Source: G965230615 sp965230615
GTDB lineage: Bacteria > Pseudomonadota > Gammaproteobacteria > HTCC5015
Length of the DNA stretch: 64,000 bases
Reading direction: 5' to 3'
Assembly: GCA_965230615.1 (NCBI GenBank)
Contig: OZ246012.1
Coordinates: 3,162,001 to 3,226,000 of the forward strand
Position numbers and translations under genes: made by a program. The number at the start of each line of letters is the position of its first letter. The first letter of the stretch is position 1. The notes beneath the pieces were generated by a model. The model was not told the origin of the DNA. It made no database searches and saw only the letters and a program-made list of their open reading frames with translations. Shown in pieces: positions 10,901 through 19,996 of the stretch.

Positions 10901-11982
10901 TAGACCGCTTGTCCTTGTTTTAACGCAAAGCTAAGTTCATTGTTTTTGTTTAGTGGTAATGTCAATTGGCCTATTTGAGTCGATTCTATACCCATGCCGG
11001 CATTTAGCAGTGCTTCTTTATCATTATGCACAACGAATACTTCGCAGAGCCAGGCTTCCAGTGTTTGAGTAATGAGTAAAGATGCTTGTTTTAAAAGCTG
11101 CTCGATATCAGATTCTGTTGTGGCATATTGGCTGAGTTTGGCGATAACCTGCTGTTGCTTCTGGCTGCTGGCTAAATCCTGACGTAAACGTTCACGGTCG
11201 CTGACATTCCAGCAGCTACCCATGATGCTGGTGACACGTTTTTCTTTTTCATCCCACTGCGGTTGCCCAAAGCTTTCCAGCCAGATCATGTCACCTTTTT
11301 TCGAGGTTACACTATAGGTAACTGAGGCTGTCTGGTTGTTATTTAGTTCGTCTAGAAACTGCTTGATAGCGGCTTTATCACTGTTGTTAATAAATGAAAT
11401 CCAACCGCCTTTTTTATTAACATCATCAATCGAGTAGCCTGTAACCAGTTTAAAAGAGTCTGAAACCCAGTCGGTGACCATATTGCCGTCTTTATCGATA
11501 TTAGCCAGATAAATATACGCACGAGGTAGCGCACCATAAGTCGCAACTTGTTGCTGACTACGGCCAAAGTCATGGTTAAGTGCGGCATACTTATAGAGGG
11601 CTGTCATAAGACTGTTAAGGCCGGTTTCATCGAGTTCATCAATAATGAAACTGTGAAGTGCATTAAAATGCTGTGCTTGTTTCAGTTGATCTGCCTGACC
11701 CTGATGGGCAAAGCTGATAACCGGAATATGCGGTTGTGTTTTACTCAGCTCAATAAGCTGGTCAAGGCAGCGCTTACCCAGTAATTGATGATCACAGATA
11801 ATCAGGTCGTATTCTGGGCTGCGTAATGCTTTAGCAAGGTCATTCGCCGTTCTGGGGTTGATGGTCTCAATGTTTAAGTCATGCTGAGATTGTAGCGAGC
11901 CAAATAGGTCATGATTAGCCGCCTGGCTTTTGACGGCGAGTAGCAGCTTCACCTGTTTTTTAGTCGTGTTGTTATTTTTCAT
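7921..11982 (-). CDS. Multi-sensor REC/PAS/GAF-GGDEF-EAL cyclic di-GMP protein
   Basis: This large signalling protein (about 1353 residues) has these domains in order: a receiver-like domain (about 10-130); a PAS domain (about 145-270); three GAF-like regions (about 280-800); a second PAS (about 815-915); GGDEF (about 925-1090); and EAL (about 1105-1345). The GGDEF site RFGGDEFAILL is intact. So are EALVRW and DDFGVGYSSL, so both synthesis and hydrolysis of c-di-GMP are possible. An open frame extends upstream to 12042, but that start would overlap the antiporter gene by 23 bp. The internal ATG at 11982 (MKNNNTTKK) begins the conserved part and avoids the overlap, so I chose it. No membrane segment is visible, so a cytoplasmic sensor is inferred. 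Confidence 0.92.
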   Translation of the reverse strand: MKNNNTTKKQVKLLLAVKSQAANHDLFGSLQSQHDLNIETINPRTANDLAKALRSPEYDLIICDHQLLGKRCLDQLIELSKTQPHIPVISFAHQGQADQLKQAQHFNALHSFIIDELDETGLNSLMTALYKYAALNHDFGRSQQQVATYGALPRAYIYLANIDKDGNMVTDWVSDSFKLVTGYSIDDVNKKGGWISFINNSDKAAIKQFLDELNNNQTASVTYSVTSKKGDMIWLESFGQPQWDEKEKRVTSIMGSCWNVSDRERLRQDLASSQKQQQVIAKLSQYATTESDIEQLLKQASLLITQTLEAWLCEVFVVHNDKEALLNAGMGIESTQIGQLTLPLNKNNELSFALKQGQAVYIADLRKEKRFKPSSHLRKNKVDNGICAPIIAGDKQLGVLAVYQNESNTSLANSVDFIQAIATMLASLWGRQSTEFRLKNTREVLLEQTQQHGKEVLSSIDTNNNDDDDISVIVKTAKELRSRDMILSATSKATKTLIDAANWQDVMQEVLAELGQAANVSHAYLFNNHTDLAGDQLSSLLFEWVNTNISPYIKQSEFKSLSLQNAGLERFKETLSNGGIIVGQITDFTESEQRFYKKLEVQSTAIVPVFVDAKWWGFLGFDTCNESRVWSTAEVDALRIAANSIASVLERKQNEAALQAVLEGTVSKTGKDYFRSLLKHLSSVFEADYCLIAEVVDHNHFKVHTALHKTEFLQPFEYRQQDADFDPERDEQIIHYPHKVYKAFPENQWLKEKNIEGYLAIPILDNNKQILGHIAVMSTKHLDADARELQILKIFAARAGVEMERQRMESDNQILARIALENPNMIMTADLNGRIIFSNPACEKLVKSLQLSDIQGLLPENHKSLVKECINSDGELVSVELSINAYTFQWNYYLQSDLDRVHMYAIDMTQYRQVEDQLRKDAFHDPLTGLPNRKFFNKLLSHAIERATRRNDYTFAVLFLDLDRFKYINDSLGHAYGDKFLEKVAQLLNHCLRPGDHIARFGGDEFAILLDAVTDDQEATNITNRIQQILSKPIMLDKHETFTSASIGIALSNRGYTNPEDILRDADIAMYSAKQAGKAQHAVFDARMHEEMVHVLRLETDLRNALKNEEMSLYYQPIYSITEKCIAGFEALVRWQHPQKGFLEPQDFITLAEEMSIIREIDHWVLSTASKQLKVWRKKFPGAKDLKMNINLSAIHFSSTAILAAIGNALNDNQLPHDSIRLELTEGVVMENTSRSAEIFNVLNQLGVHISIDDFGVGYSSLSRLTKLPVDMLKIDRGFVQSMIVDSSSLNITRAVIDLAHDLDMEVIAEGVESQGQFQILGRMGCHYAQGYYISKPLSTEQADIFLSNPPVL

Positions 11983-12019
11983 AAAGCCGCAATTGTAAGT
12001 GTCAGCCGCATTGTGCTTG

Positions 12020-13195
12020 CTAGTCTTTGCGTAGAGTATCATCTACGGCAATCGGTGTTGGGTAGCGCATAACGATATAGTATGACGATACAATAAACGT
12101 TAATAAAGTTGCTGCCTGAATCAGGTATGAAGCCCTCGCTGAAATCAAGCTGGCCTCAACAGCAACAACGGCAATTAGCAGAGAAAATTCACTAATTTGA
12201 CCTAAACGTACCCCTGTTTGGTTCGATATTTCTTTTTTCTCGCCCTCTATAATAAGGATTTTTCGGAAAATAAACGGCTTTAATAGTAGCATGCTGACGC
12301 CAATTGTCAGCGCTGGTAAGAGTAACTCGTGTAAAATTGTAATATTAAATGTCGCGCCTAAGGTAAAGAAAAACATAATCAGAAAAAAGTCGCGTAAAGG
12401 CTTGAGGTGCTCGGTAATAAAGCGAGCAATTGGGCTAATGGCCAGGCTAACACCACCGATAAATGCGCCGATTTCGTGGCTTAACCCTAAAAAATGTCCT
12501 AGTTCAGCGACACCCAGGCACCAGCCAATGGTGACCAGGAAAATATACTCTTGAATACGGTCAAAGCGGGCTAACAAGGCTTGCAGAACATAGCGAGAGA
12601 CGAGGAATGCGCTACCGGCTAAAAAGGGCAGGGCAATAATGGCTTTGGTGATATTAAACAGTGGGCCTTGCTCACCCGTGGCAGCAAAGCCCTGGATAAA
12701 AAGTAGGCCAATAATCGCCAGAATATCCTGTAGTAGCAGAATACTCACAATTATTTCACCCATACGTAGATGATGCAGCGTGGTCGTGGGCAGCAACTTC
12801 AGGCCAATAATTGTGCTGGAAAACATCATGGCAATGCCAATCACCACAGCATCGACCCAATTGAAGCCAAAAAGCAGGCTCAAAGAGCAACCTACTGTGA
12901 AAAATACAGTTGAGCTGGCGATAGTGACAATCAGCGTCTCTTTGAACAGCCGGGCTAAATCCTGTGGTTCGAGGCTCATGCCGAGCAAAAAGAGCAGAAA
13001 GATGATGCCAACATGTGAGATTTGTGAGATTAAGGCGACATCTGTTACTAAGTGTAGCCCCCAGGGGCCGGCAAGTATGCCAACCAGAATATAGGCCAAT
13101 AGCATCGATTGGCGAGCAAACAGGGCTAATGTGGCGAATACAGCCGCGCCAAAAAATATTAAGAAAATGGAATAAATTATGCTTGACTCAGTCAT
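12020..13195 (-). CDS. Cation/proton antiporter, CPA2 (Kef-type) membrane domain
   Basis: An integral membrane protein of 391 residues composed almost wholly of hydrophobic helices. The CPA2 signature LLFLLGMSLEPQDL is near residue 70, and a later segment (FLGLSHEIGAFIGGVSLA) matches the conserved core of KefB/KefC-type exchangers. It ends shortly after the transmembrane core and lacks the C-terminal RCK/TrkA-N nucleotide-binding domain of full-length KefB/C, so gating by glutathione adducts is not expected. Exchange of K+ or Na+ for H+ is inferred from the family. It lies just upstream of the multi-sensor c-di-GMP gene on the same strand. Confidence 0.9.
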   Translation of the reverse strand: MTESSIIYSIFLIFFGAAVFATLALFARQSMLLAYILVGILAGPWGLHLVTDVALISQISHVGIIFLLFLLGMSLEPQDLARLFKETLIVTIASSTVFFTVGCSLSLLFGFNWVDAVVIGIAMMFSSTIIGLKLLPTTTLHHLRMGEIIVSILLLQDILAIIGLLFIQGFAATGEQGPLFNITKAIIALPFLAGSAFLVSRYVLQALLARFDRIQEYIFLVTIGWCLGVAELGHFLGLSHEIGAFIGGVSLAISPIARFITEHLKPLRDFFLIMFFFTLGATFNITILHELLLPALTIGVSMLLLKPFIFRKILIIEGEKKEISNQTGVRLGQISEFSLLIAVVAVEASLISARASYLIQAATLLTFIVSSYYIVMRYPTPIAVDDTLRKD

Positions 13196-13327
13196 GGTGC
13201 AGTATTCTTTCTCGGGCTTTTTTCGTTATTATTGCATGTAAGAAAAGCAGCATATTGGGTTCGGAACAGTTCTGATCTGATATATCCATGCTTTGTTATT
13301 TTTTTATAGCTCAAATTGGACAAGCTT

Positions 13328-15988
13328 ATGAAACAAAATGATACCCCAAAAACGGTTTACTTAAAGGATTATAAGCGCCCCGTTTTCTTAATTGATACAG
13401 TTGACCTCGAATTTGATCTGGAGCCTGAAAAAACACGTGTTAAATCAACATTAAAGCTTCGTCGTAATCCAGATTATAACCCTAATAATAGCCGGGGTTC
13501 GTTAGAAACTTTAGTGCTCGATGGTGAAGAGCTGGATTTGTTGGGGGTTTGCCTGGATGGTGTGGCATTGAGCCCTGAACAATATGAGCAAGCAGCAACA
13601 CAGTTATCCATTTTTTCTGTACCAAATGAATGTATTGTACAGATTGAAAATGAAATAAAGCCGATTAATAACACCTCATTGGAAGGTCTCTATGTGTCCA
13701 GTGGCAATTTTTGTACACAGTGTGAGGCACAAGGGTTTCGAAAAATCACCTACTATTTGGATCGTCCCGATGTGATGGCACGTTTTAGTGCAACAATACG
13801 TGCGAGGAAAGCCGAATACCCCGTATTACTCTGTAATGGTAATCAGATAGATGCTGGCGAGCTGACAGAGGGGCGGCACTGGGTTCGCTGGGAAGACCCT
13901 TTTCCAAAGCCCTGCTATTTATTTGCTTTAGTGGCTGGTGATTTAGTGGCAGTTCAGGACACATTCATTACACAATCAGGACAAGAGGTCGCTTTGAGTA
14001 TTTATGTGCAGGCGCATAATCAGGATAAATGTGCCCATGCCATGCGTTCTTTGAAAAACGCTATGCGTTGGGATGAGGAGCAATATGGTCTTAGTTATGA
14101 TCTGGACAACTATATGATCGTTGCGGTCGACGATTTCAATATGGGGGCCATGGAGAATAAAGGCTTAAATATATTTAACTCTAAATATGTATTGGCCAAG
14201 CCGGATACTGCAACCGATATTGATTACCAGCATATTGAAGGCATTATTGGGCATGAATATTTCCATAACTGGACAGGCAATCGCGTCACCTGTCGTGACT
14301 GGTTCCAGCTAAGTCTCAAGGAAGGTTTGACGGTATTTCGAGATCAAGAGTTTAGCGCTGATATGAGTGCGCGTGCCGTTAAGCGGATAGAGGATGTGCG
14401 TTTGTTGCGCACTATACAGTTTGCCGAAGATGCAGGGCCTATGGCGCATCCAATCAGGCCCGATTCTTATATTGAGATCAATAACTTTTATACCGTTACC
14501 GTCTATGAAAAAGGCGCTGAAGTGATTCGTATGCAGCACACTTTGTTAGGCGAAGCTGGGTTTCGAAAGGGTATGGATTTATATTTTCAGCGACATGATG
14601 GTCAGGCAGTGACCACTGAAGATTTTGTCAGTGCAATGGAAGATGCTAATAATGCAGACTTGCAGCAATTTAGGTATTGGTATGCTCAGGCGGGTACACC
14701 GTTGCTCACTGTTGAAAGTCAATATGATGCAGCTTCGCAGCGTTATACTTTGCATATGCAGCAAAGCTGCCCGGCCACACCTGGGCAGGCAGATAAACAT
14801 GCCATGCATATTCCCATCTCGCTTGGCTTGCTCGACCCAGCAGGGCAAGCGTTGCCTTTGCAAACCAGTGATGGTCAACAGGCAGAGGATACATTGGTCT
14901 TGAGCCTGACAGAAGCACAGCAGACATTTGTATTTGAAGGTCTCAGTGTTGAGCCAGTGCCTTCATTGCTTCGCGGCTTTTCAGCACCGGTCAGATTACA
15001 TTATGCTTATAGCAATAGCGATCTGCGCTTATTGATGGCGCATGATAGCGATAGCTTTGTGCGTTGGGATGCGAGCCAGCAATATGCAATGCGTATTTTG
15101 GAGGGTTTGATAGCCAATCATCAAAACCAGCAGCCTTTAGTTGTAGAAGCTGAGTTTATTGAAGCTTGTCATGATTTGCTTGATGCTGAGCATCAAGATC
15201 AAGCGTTGATTGCCGAAGCGCTCACTCTGCCAAGTGAACGGTATATTGCTGAGCAGGTTGAGCGTGTCGATGCTGAAGCCATTCATGTTGCACGTGAGTT
15301 CTTAATGTCGAGTATTGGTCAGGCGCTCAAACCGGTATTGCGGTTACGTTATGAAGAGTTGCTTGATGATTCCCCTTATCAGGCAAGCCCTGTTGCCATA
15401 GGGCAACGGCGATTAAAAAACTTATGTCTGACATACCTTATGCAATCCGCTGATACGACCAATATAGAGTTGGTTGTGCGGCAATATCGGCAAGCCAATA
15501 ATATGACAGATAAGATTATCGCCTTATCTTTGCTGGTCGAAGTAGGCGGCGAGCTAGCCAATGATGTTTTGGCGGATTTTTACAAGCAATATCGGGATGA
15601 CACGCTTGTGCTTGATAAATGGTTTGCTATTCAGGCAACATCCAAGCGCCCGGATACCTTATCTCAGGTTAAACGCTTAATGCAGCACCCAGCATTTTCA
15701 CTAAAGAACCCGAATAAGGTGCGCGCTTTATTAGGCGCATTTTGTATGTCTAACCAGAGTCGTTTTCATGCCCGCTCCGGTGAAGGTTATACTTTCCTGG
15801 CAGACTGCGTATTACAGCTAGATAGCTTGAACCCGCAAGTAGCGGCACGCATGATCAGTGCATTCAATGTCTGGCGGCGCTATGCTGAGCCTCAGCAAGG
15901 CTTAATGCGGGCGCAACTACAGCGTATTGAGCAGCATAAGGGCTTGTCTCCTGATGTTTACGAAATTGTGAGTAAAAGTTTGCAATGA
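13328..15988 (+). CDS. pepN: Aminopeptidase N (M1 family)
   Basis: A zinc exopeptidase that removes N-terminal residues from peptides in the cytoplasm. The substrate-binding GAMEN motif is at about residues 272-276. The zinc motif HEYFHNW is at about 308-314, with the third ligand in LKEGLTVFRDQEFS. The C-terminal half is the alpha-solenoid found in E. coli PepN-type enzymes. At 886 residues the length is normal. An in-frame TTG lies four codons upstream at 13316; the ATG at 13328 (MKQNDTPKT) is preferred because it matches the usual family N-terminus, although no strong ribosome binding site precedes either. Confidence 0.96.
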   Translation: MKQNDTPKTVYLKDYKRPVFLIDTVDLEFDLEPEKTRVKSTLKLRRNPDYNPNNSRGSLETLVLDGEELDLLGVCLDGVALSPEQYEQAATQLSIFSVPNECIVQIENEIKPINNTSLEGLYVSSGNFCTQCEAQGFRKITYYLDRPDVMARFSATIRARKAEYPVLLCNGNQIDAGELTEGRHWVRWEDPFPKPCYLFALVAGDLVAVQDTFITQSGQEVALSIYVQAHNQDKCAHAMRSLKNAMRWDEEQYGLSYDLDNYMIVAVDDFNMGAMENKGLNIFNSKYVLAKPDTATDIDYQHIEGIIGHEYFHNWTGNRVTCRDWFQLSLKEGLTVFRDQEFSADMSARAVKRIEDVRLLRTIQFAEDAGPMAHPIRPDSYIEINNFYTVTVYEKGAEVIRMQHTLLGEAGFRKGMDLYFQRHDGQAVTTEDFVSAMEDANNADLQQFRYWYAQAGTPLLTVESQYDAASQRYTLHMQQSCPATPGQADKHAMHIPISLGLLDPAGQALPLQTSDGQQAEDTLVLSLTEAQQTFVFEGLSVEPVPSLLRGFSAPVRLHYAYSNSDLRLLMAHDSDSFVRWDASQQYAMRILEGLIANHQNQQPLVVEAEFIEACHDLLDAEHQDQALIAEALTLPSERYIAEQVERVDAEAIHVAREFLMSSIGQALKPVLRLRYEELLDDSPYQASPVAIGQRRLKNLCLTYLMQSADTTNIELVVRQYRQANNMTDKIIALSLLVEVGGELANDVLADFYKQYRDDTLVLDKWFAIQATSKRPDTLSQVKRLMQHPAFSLKNPNKVRALLGAFCMSNQSRFHARSGEGYTFLADCVLQLDSLNPQVAARMISAFNVWRRYAEPQQGLMRAQLQRIEQHKGLSPDVYEIVSKSLQ

Positions 15989-16094
15989 TGTTTTTTATGA
16001 ACGATGTGGCTGATAAGCGGTCAGATCTACACTAAAATTAAGACCAGATAGCAAAAAAGAATATCTAATATGCCAATGATTAAACAATATAATA

Positions 16095-17312
16095 ATGGTT
16101 GTGCGCATGGTTAAAAAAGCGGAGTGTGATGAAGCGGTAGTGCAAAAGCAGAGAACGCATGCGCCTGCGGCACAATTTGTGGAGTTGCCTGGTGACTATG
16201 GTAGTGCTGAATTTGTTTTGCGGCGCGGTGGGCGTTTAAAAAATGTATCTATTGCCTATGAATGTTGGGGCGAGCTGAGTTTAAATCAAGATAATGCGAT
16301 ATTGATTTTTACCGGTTTATCCGCAAGCACCCATGCTTGCTCATCAGAGCAGGATGCAAGCCCGGGCTGGTGGGAATACATGATAGGGCCGGGTAAGCCG
16401 ATAGATACGGACCGGTTTTTTGTTATTTGTGTTAATTCATTAGGCGGTTGTTTTGGTTCTACTGGACCGGCATCTATTAATCCAGATACCTGTAAGCCGT
16501 ATGGTTTGGATTTCCCAGAAGTCACAATTGAAGATATTGCTAAAGCAGGTCACCACGCTTTGGAAGAACTGGGGGTTGATCATTTACACGCAGTTGTCGG
16601 CGCTTCTATGGGCGGCATGACGTCCTTAGCCTATGCCTTACAGTATCCTGATGAAGTTGATTATCTTATTTCTATTTCGGCAGCGGCTAGAGCCTTGCCA
16701 TTTACTATTGCTGTGCGTTCATTGCAGCGGGAAATAGTGCGTAGCGACCCTGCTTGGCAGGGAGGGTATTATCAATCAGATGCTGAACCGGTTGAAGGTA
16801 TGTTGATTGCGCGTAAACTAGGCTTGATGTCTTATCGCGCAGCTGAGGAGTGGCGACAACGCTTTAGCCGGGCGCGTGTTAGTGCCGAGCGCAGATCGCA
16901 AGAGCCGTTTGGCATTGAGTTCGAAGTTGAGTCTTATCTAGATCACAATGCGCGTAAATTTGCTGAGTTATTTGATGCCAATAGTTATATGTATTTATCA
17001 CGGGCAATGGACATATTTGATGTGGCTGAACATGGTGGCTCTGTGAATGCGGGCTTAGCTAAAATACGCGTTAAGCGAGCACTCATTATTGGTGTTGAAA
17101 CTGATATTTTATTTCCAGTAGAGCAGCAGATTGAATTGGCTGAGGGCTTGAAAAAAACCGGTACAGCCGTTGAGTTTCATTGCCTGGACTCTATTAAAGG
17201 TCATGATGCTTTTTTAGTTGATAGAGAAAAGTTTTCTGTTGTGCTCGAAGCATTTTTCTCAAACACGCGTATCTCATTGCAAGCAAAGGCGGCAGAGCCT
17301 TATGCTAATTAG
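16095..17312 (+). CDS. metX: Homoserine O-acyltransferase, MetX family
   Basis: An alpha/beta-hydrolase-fold transferase that acylates homoserine in methionine synthesis. The nucleophile elbow GASMGG is at about residues 168-173. The conserved GGCFGSTGPASINP segment lies near 117-130. The catalytic Asp and His lie in GVETDILFP and KGHDAFL at the C-terminus. At 405 residues it is slightly long because of a variable N-terminal extension; a second ATG at 16107 is possible. Gammaproteobacterial MetX enzymes often use succinyl-CoA rather than acetyl-CoA, and I cannot decide between them from the sequence. The usual partner metW is not downstream. Confidence 0.93.
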   Translation: MVVRMVKKAECDEAVVQKQRTHAPAAQFVELPGDYGSAEFVLRRGGRLKNVSIAYECWGELSLNQDNAILIFTGLSASTHACSSEQDASPGWWEYMIGPGKPIDTDRFFVICVNSLGGCFGSTGPASINPDTCKPYGLDFPEVTIEDIAKAGHHALEELGVDHLHAVVGASMGGMTSLAYALQYPDEVDYLISISAAARALPFTIAVRSLQREIVRSDPAWQGGYYQSDAEPVEGMLIARKLGLMSYRAAEEWRQRFSRARVSAERRSQEPFGIEFEVESYLDHNARKFAELFDANSYMYLSRAMDIFDVAEHGGSVNAGLAKIRVKRALIIGVETDILFPVEQQIELAEGLKKTGTAVEFHCLDSIKGHDAFLVDREKFSVVLEAFFSNTRISLQAKAAEPYAN

Positions 17313-17344
17313 CTATCTTAATGTGTTGCGCTGATGTTGTTGTT

Positions 17345-17377
17345 AATAATGGCCACTTAAGCGTGGCTATTATTTTG
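17345..17377 (+). terminator. Rho-independent terminator after metX
   Basis: A 12-bp stem with one G-T pair, AATAATGGCCAC against GTGGCTATTATT, encloses a 6-base loop (TTAAGC) and is followed by TTTTG. It begins 33 bp after the metX stop codon and separates metX from the downstream hydrolase gene. Confidence 0.75.
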
Positions 17378-17403
17378 CGTATTGAACAAGAGAGTACGTG
17401 CTG

Positions 17404-18354
17404 ATGAGTCTGCCAGATTATGAGATGCTCGACTGGGGTATTACTGTTATTGATAGTGGCCTATCTCGCCAGGGGCTGGCCGCTTGTTATTTGCTTGAAC
17501 ATAACAGGCATTATGCGTTTATTGATGCAGGCACTGCCCGAACAGTACCTATGCTGTTGGATTTGTTGGCAGCCAAAAATATTGATTTAGAAAAAGTATC
17601 TTATGTTATACCAACGCATGTTCATTTAGATCATGCTGGTGGCGCTGGCCTGTTAATGCAGCACTTGCCAAATGCCAAAATGATTATTCACCCACGTGGT
17701 GCCAGGCATATGATTGATCCACAGAAGTTACAGGCCGGAGCGCTTGCTGTTTATGGTGGGCAGGCTTTTGCACAGCTGTTTGGCAATTTGGTACCCGTTA
17801 TAGCGTCGAGAGTCATTATTGCTGAAGATGGCTATCAGTTAGATTTTTATGGGCGGCAGCTACAGTTTGTTGATACGCCAGGTCATGCGAGGCATCACTT
17901 TTGTGTTTGGGACCCTGTGTCTTCAGGTTTTTTTACAGGTGATGCTTTTGGGTTATCTTACAAAGAGTTGGATACAGACAAAGGTGCTTTTCTTATGCCG
18001 ACCAGCTCGCCTGTGCAGTTTGACCCGCAGCAATGGCTGATTACCATAGATAAATTATTGGCATTTAAGCCGCAGCGATTATTTTTGACGCATTATGGTA
18101 AAGTTGAGCCAGTGCCCGCGGTTGCTGCGATGTTGCGTGAAGGACTGCATGACTATATGCATTTGGCGAGGGCAAATGCACAAGCACAAGATCGTGTCAG
18201 TGTGTTGCAGGCGTGCTTATTAGAATTGACTATTGCTAAATTAAGACAGCATGCTTGTATGTTATCAGATGCAGAAATAGCTGATTTGTTAGCCATGGAT
18301 ATTAAGTTGAATGCGCAAGGTATCGATGTTTGGCTAAATAAGAGCGCAGTATAA
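17404..18354 (+). CDS. Metallo-beta-lactamase-fold hydrolase
   Basis: The metal-binding signature HVHLDHAGG lies at about residues 73-81, followed by a second histidine at DTPGHARHH and an aspartate at FTGDAFG, giving the usual two-metal site. The C-terminal third, after LTHYGKVEP, is helical and hydrophobic. The reaction cannot be named; glyoxalase II-like and other thioester or phosphoester hydrolases share these motifs. Start choice: GTG at 17398 is in frame, but AAGAGAG at 17388-17394 sits 9 bases before the ATG at 17404, which I prefer. The downstream hotdog gene begins 19 bp after the stop, suggesting co-transcription. Confidence 0.86.
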   Translation: MSLPDYEMLDWGITVIDSGLSRQGLAACYLLEHNRHYAFIDAGTARTVPMLLDLLAAKNIDLEKVSYVIPTHVHLDHAGGAGLLMQHLPNAKMIIHPRGARHMIDPQKLQAGALAVYGGQAFAQLFGNLVPVIASRVIIAEDGYQLDFYGRQLQFVDTPGHARHHFCVWDPVSSGFFTGDAFGLSYKELDTDKGAFLMPTSSPVQFDPQQWLITIDKLLAFKPQRLFLTHYGKVEPVPAVAAMLREGLHDYMHLARANAQAQDRVSVLQACLLELTIAKLRQHACMLSDAEIADLLAMDIKLNAQGIDVWLNKSAV

Positions 18355-18373
18355 CATTTTGAGGAACTGATCA

Positions 18374-18856
18374 TTGCTAAGAGCCTGGTTGAAACAGTGC
18401 TTCGCGCGTCCCTTGGGCTTTAAATTGATAATGGCTTTTTGGCCGCCTTATTGGGGGGCTGGCGTTCGTGTTGAATCAGTCAGTGATGACTTCCGGCAAA
18501 TCACCGTATCGATGAAATTTGGTTTGTTAAACCGTAACTATGTAGGCAGTCATTTTGGTGGCAGCCTGTTTTCAATGGTCGACCCTTTTTATATGCTCAT
18601 GTTGTTAAGAGCGCTAGGGCAGCAATATTATGTGTGGGACAAATCAGCGAAAATAGAGTTTATTAAACCAGGTTTAAATAAAGTTATCGCAAAATTTGCG
18701 ATTGATGATGTATTACTAGAAGACATCAAAAAACAAACAGAGCAAGGTGATAAATACTTTATTGATCTGAACGTTGATATAGTTGATACGGCAGGCGAAT
18801 TGATCGCAACCGTTGAGCGCAAACTGTATATTCGCAAAAAACCAGCGTATCGCTAA
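18374..18856 (+). CDS. Hotdog-fold thioesterase-like protein (DUF4442 family)
   Basis: A 160-residue protein with the hotdog core pattern HFGGSLFSMVDPFYMLML followed by KSAKIEFIKPG and a beta-rich C-terminus, resembling DUF4442 proteins related to PaaI-type thioesterases. Hydrolysis of an acyl-CoA or acyl-carrier thioester is inferred from the fold only. The start is TTG at 18374, supported by GAGGA at 18361-18365 eight bases upstream; the next ATG would remove part of the conserved N-terminus. It probably forms a two-gene unit with the preceding hydrolase. Confidence 0.78.
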   Translation: MLRAWLKQCFARPLGFKLIMAFWPPYWGAGVRVESVSDDFRQITVSMKFGLLNRNYVGSHFGGSLFSMVDPFYMLMLLRALGQQYYVWDKSAKIEFIKPGLNKVIAKFAIDDVLLEDIKKQTEQGDKYFIDLNVDIVDTAGELIATVERKLYIRKKPAYR

Positions 18857-18868
18857 GCTGTAGCAGGT

Positions 18869-19996
18869 TTAACTTTCTTTAGTGGTCTGCGCTTGTTCCG
18901 TGTTGGGCGACTGCGGTGATGGTTTAGGTTCAGGGCTTTCGGTATTGGCTGATTCAGGTTCAGCAGGCACTGCCTGTTCGGGGCCTAACACTATTGCGAG
19001 CCAGCGCGTATCATCACGGCTATCCAAGGCAATTTTGATGGTCATGGTCAAAGGTACAGATAACAACATGCCGACTGGCCCTAACACCCAACCCCAGAAT
19101 AGCAAAGATAAGAAAACCACCAGCGTCGATAAGCCCAGCCCTCTGCCCATAAACCGAGGCTCAACACCATTGCCAATGCCGATATTGACCGCAACATAAC
19201 CGGCACCTGTAAGCAGGGCAGGGCCAACACCCAGTTGCACCAAAGCCAGCAGAATAGCCGGGATAGCTGCCAGGATGGAGCCAATAGTGGGTACATAGTT
19301 AAGCAAGAATGCCAGAATTCCCCATAGCAAGGCATAATCCACACCAATAAAGAACAGCCAAACCCAAACCAAGCCGCCTGTTATCAGGCTGATAATGGTT
19401 TTGATTTCAATATAGGTTTTCATATTGTTCAGGAAAACCTGGAAGCTACCCAATGAGTGCTGAGGACCTAATATAGCGCGTAGTTTGCTGGGGAAGCTGG
19501 ACGCTTCAGCGAGAATAAAAATGACAGTCAATATGATCAAGAAAGCATCTGATAATACATTAGCCAGATTTCGTAATAAGCCAGAGGCTAGTTGCATGGC
19601 TTTGCCTGGGTCAATGTAATTAAGTAACTCCTGGCTATTAATTTGCACACCTTTGTTATTGAGCCAGGCAATTAAACCGACAATTTTGCTTTGTAGTTTG
19701 TCCTGGTACTCCGGCATTTGCTGGGTAAAGTCATTTAAGGAAGTGCCTATCAACGTAGCAATAAGCAGTGTGAAACCGGCAATCACCGTTATGACAATAA
19801 TAATGGCTAACGGTGTAGGTATCTTGCGTTGCTCGAGCCAAAACATGGGGGGAGCAGCCATAATGGCAATAAAGCCAGACAAAAGAAAGGGGACTAAAAT
19901 TGAGTCAGCTGCCCGCATGCCTGCGATGATGATAACAAATGCCGCTAGGCTGGTTAATGTGCTCAGTGAGGCTGAACGGTTATCAGAGCTTGCCAT
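18869..19996 (-). CDS. AI-2E family transporter (PerM/YdiK type)
   Basis: A membrane protein of 375 residues with two hydrophobic pairs at the N-terminus, a central less hydrophobic stretch and a C-terminal bundle containing LLNYVPTIGSILAAIPA, the typical signature of this permease family. The tail after about residue 330 is rich in Pro, Glu and Ser and probably disordered. Members have been assigned to autoinducer-2 export or Na+/H+ exchange; the substrate here is unknown. It is convergent with the hotdog gene, with 12 bp between stop codons. Confidence 0.88.
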   Translation of the reverse strand: MASSDNRSASLSTLTSLAAFVIIIAGMRAADSILVPFLLSGFIAIMAAPPMFWLEQRKIPTPLAIIIVITVIAGFTLLIATLIGTSLNDFTQQMPEYQDKLQSKIVGLIAWLNNKGVQINSQELLNYIDPGKAMQLASGLLRNLANVLSDAFLIILTVIFILAEASSFPSKLRAILGPQHSLGSFQVFLNNMKTYIEIKTIISLITGGLVWVWLFFIGVDYALLWGILAFLLNYVPTIGSILAAIPAILLALVQLGVGPALLTGAGYVAVNIGIGNGVEPRFMGRGLGLSTLVVFLSLLFWGWVLGPVGMLLSVPLTMTIKIALDSRDDTRWLAIVLGPEQAVPAEPESANTESPEPKPSPQSPNTEQAQTTKES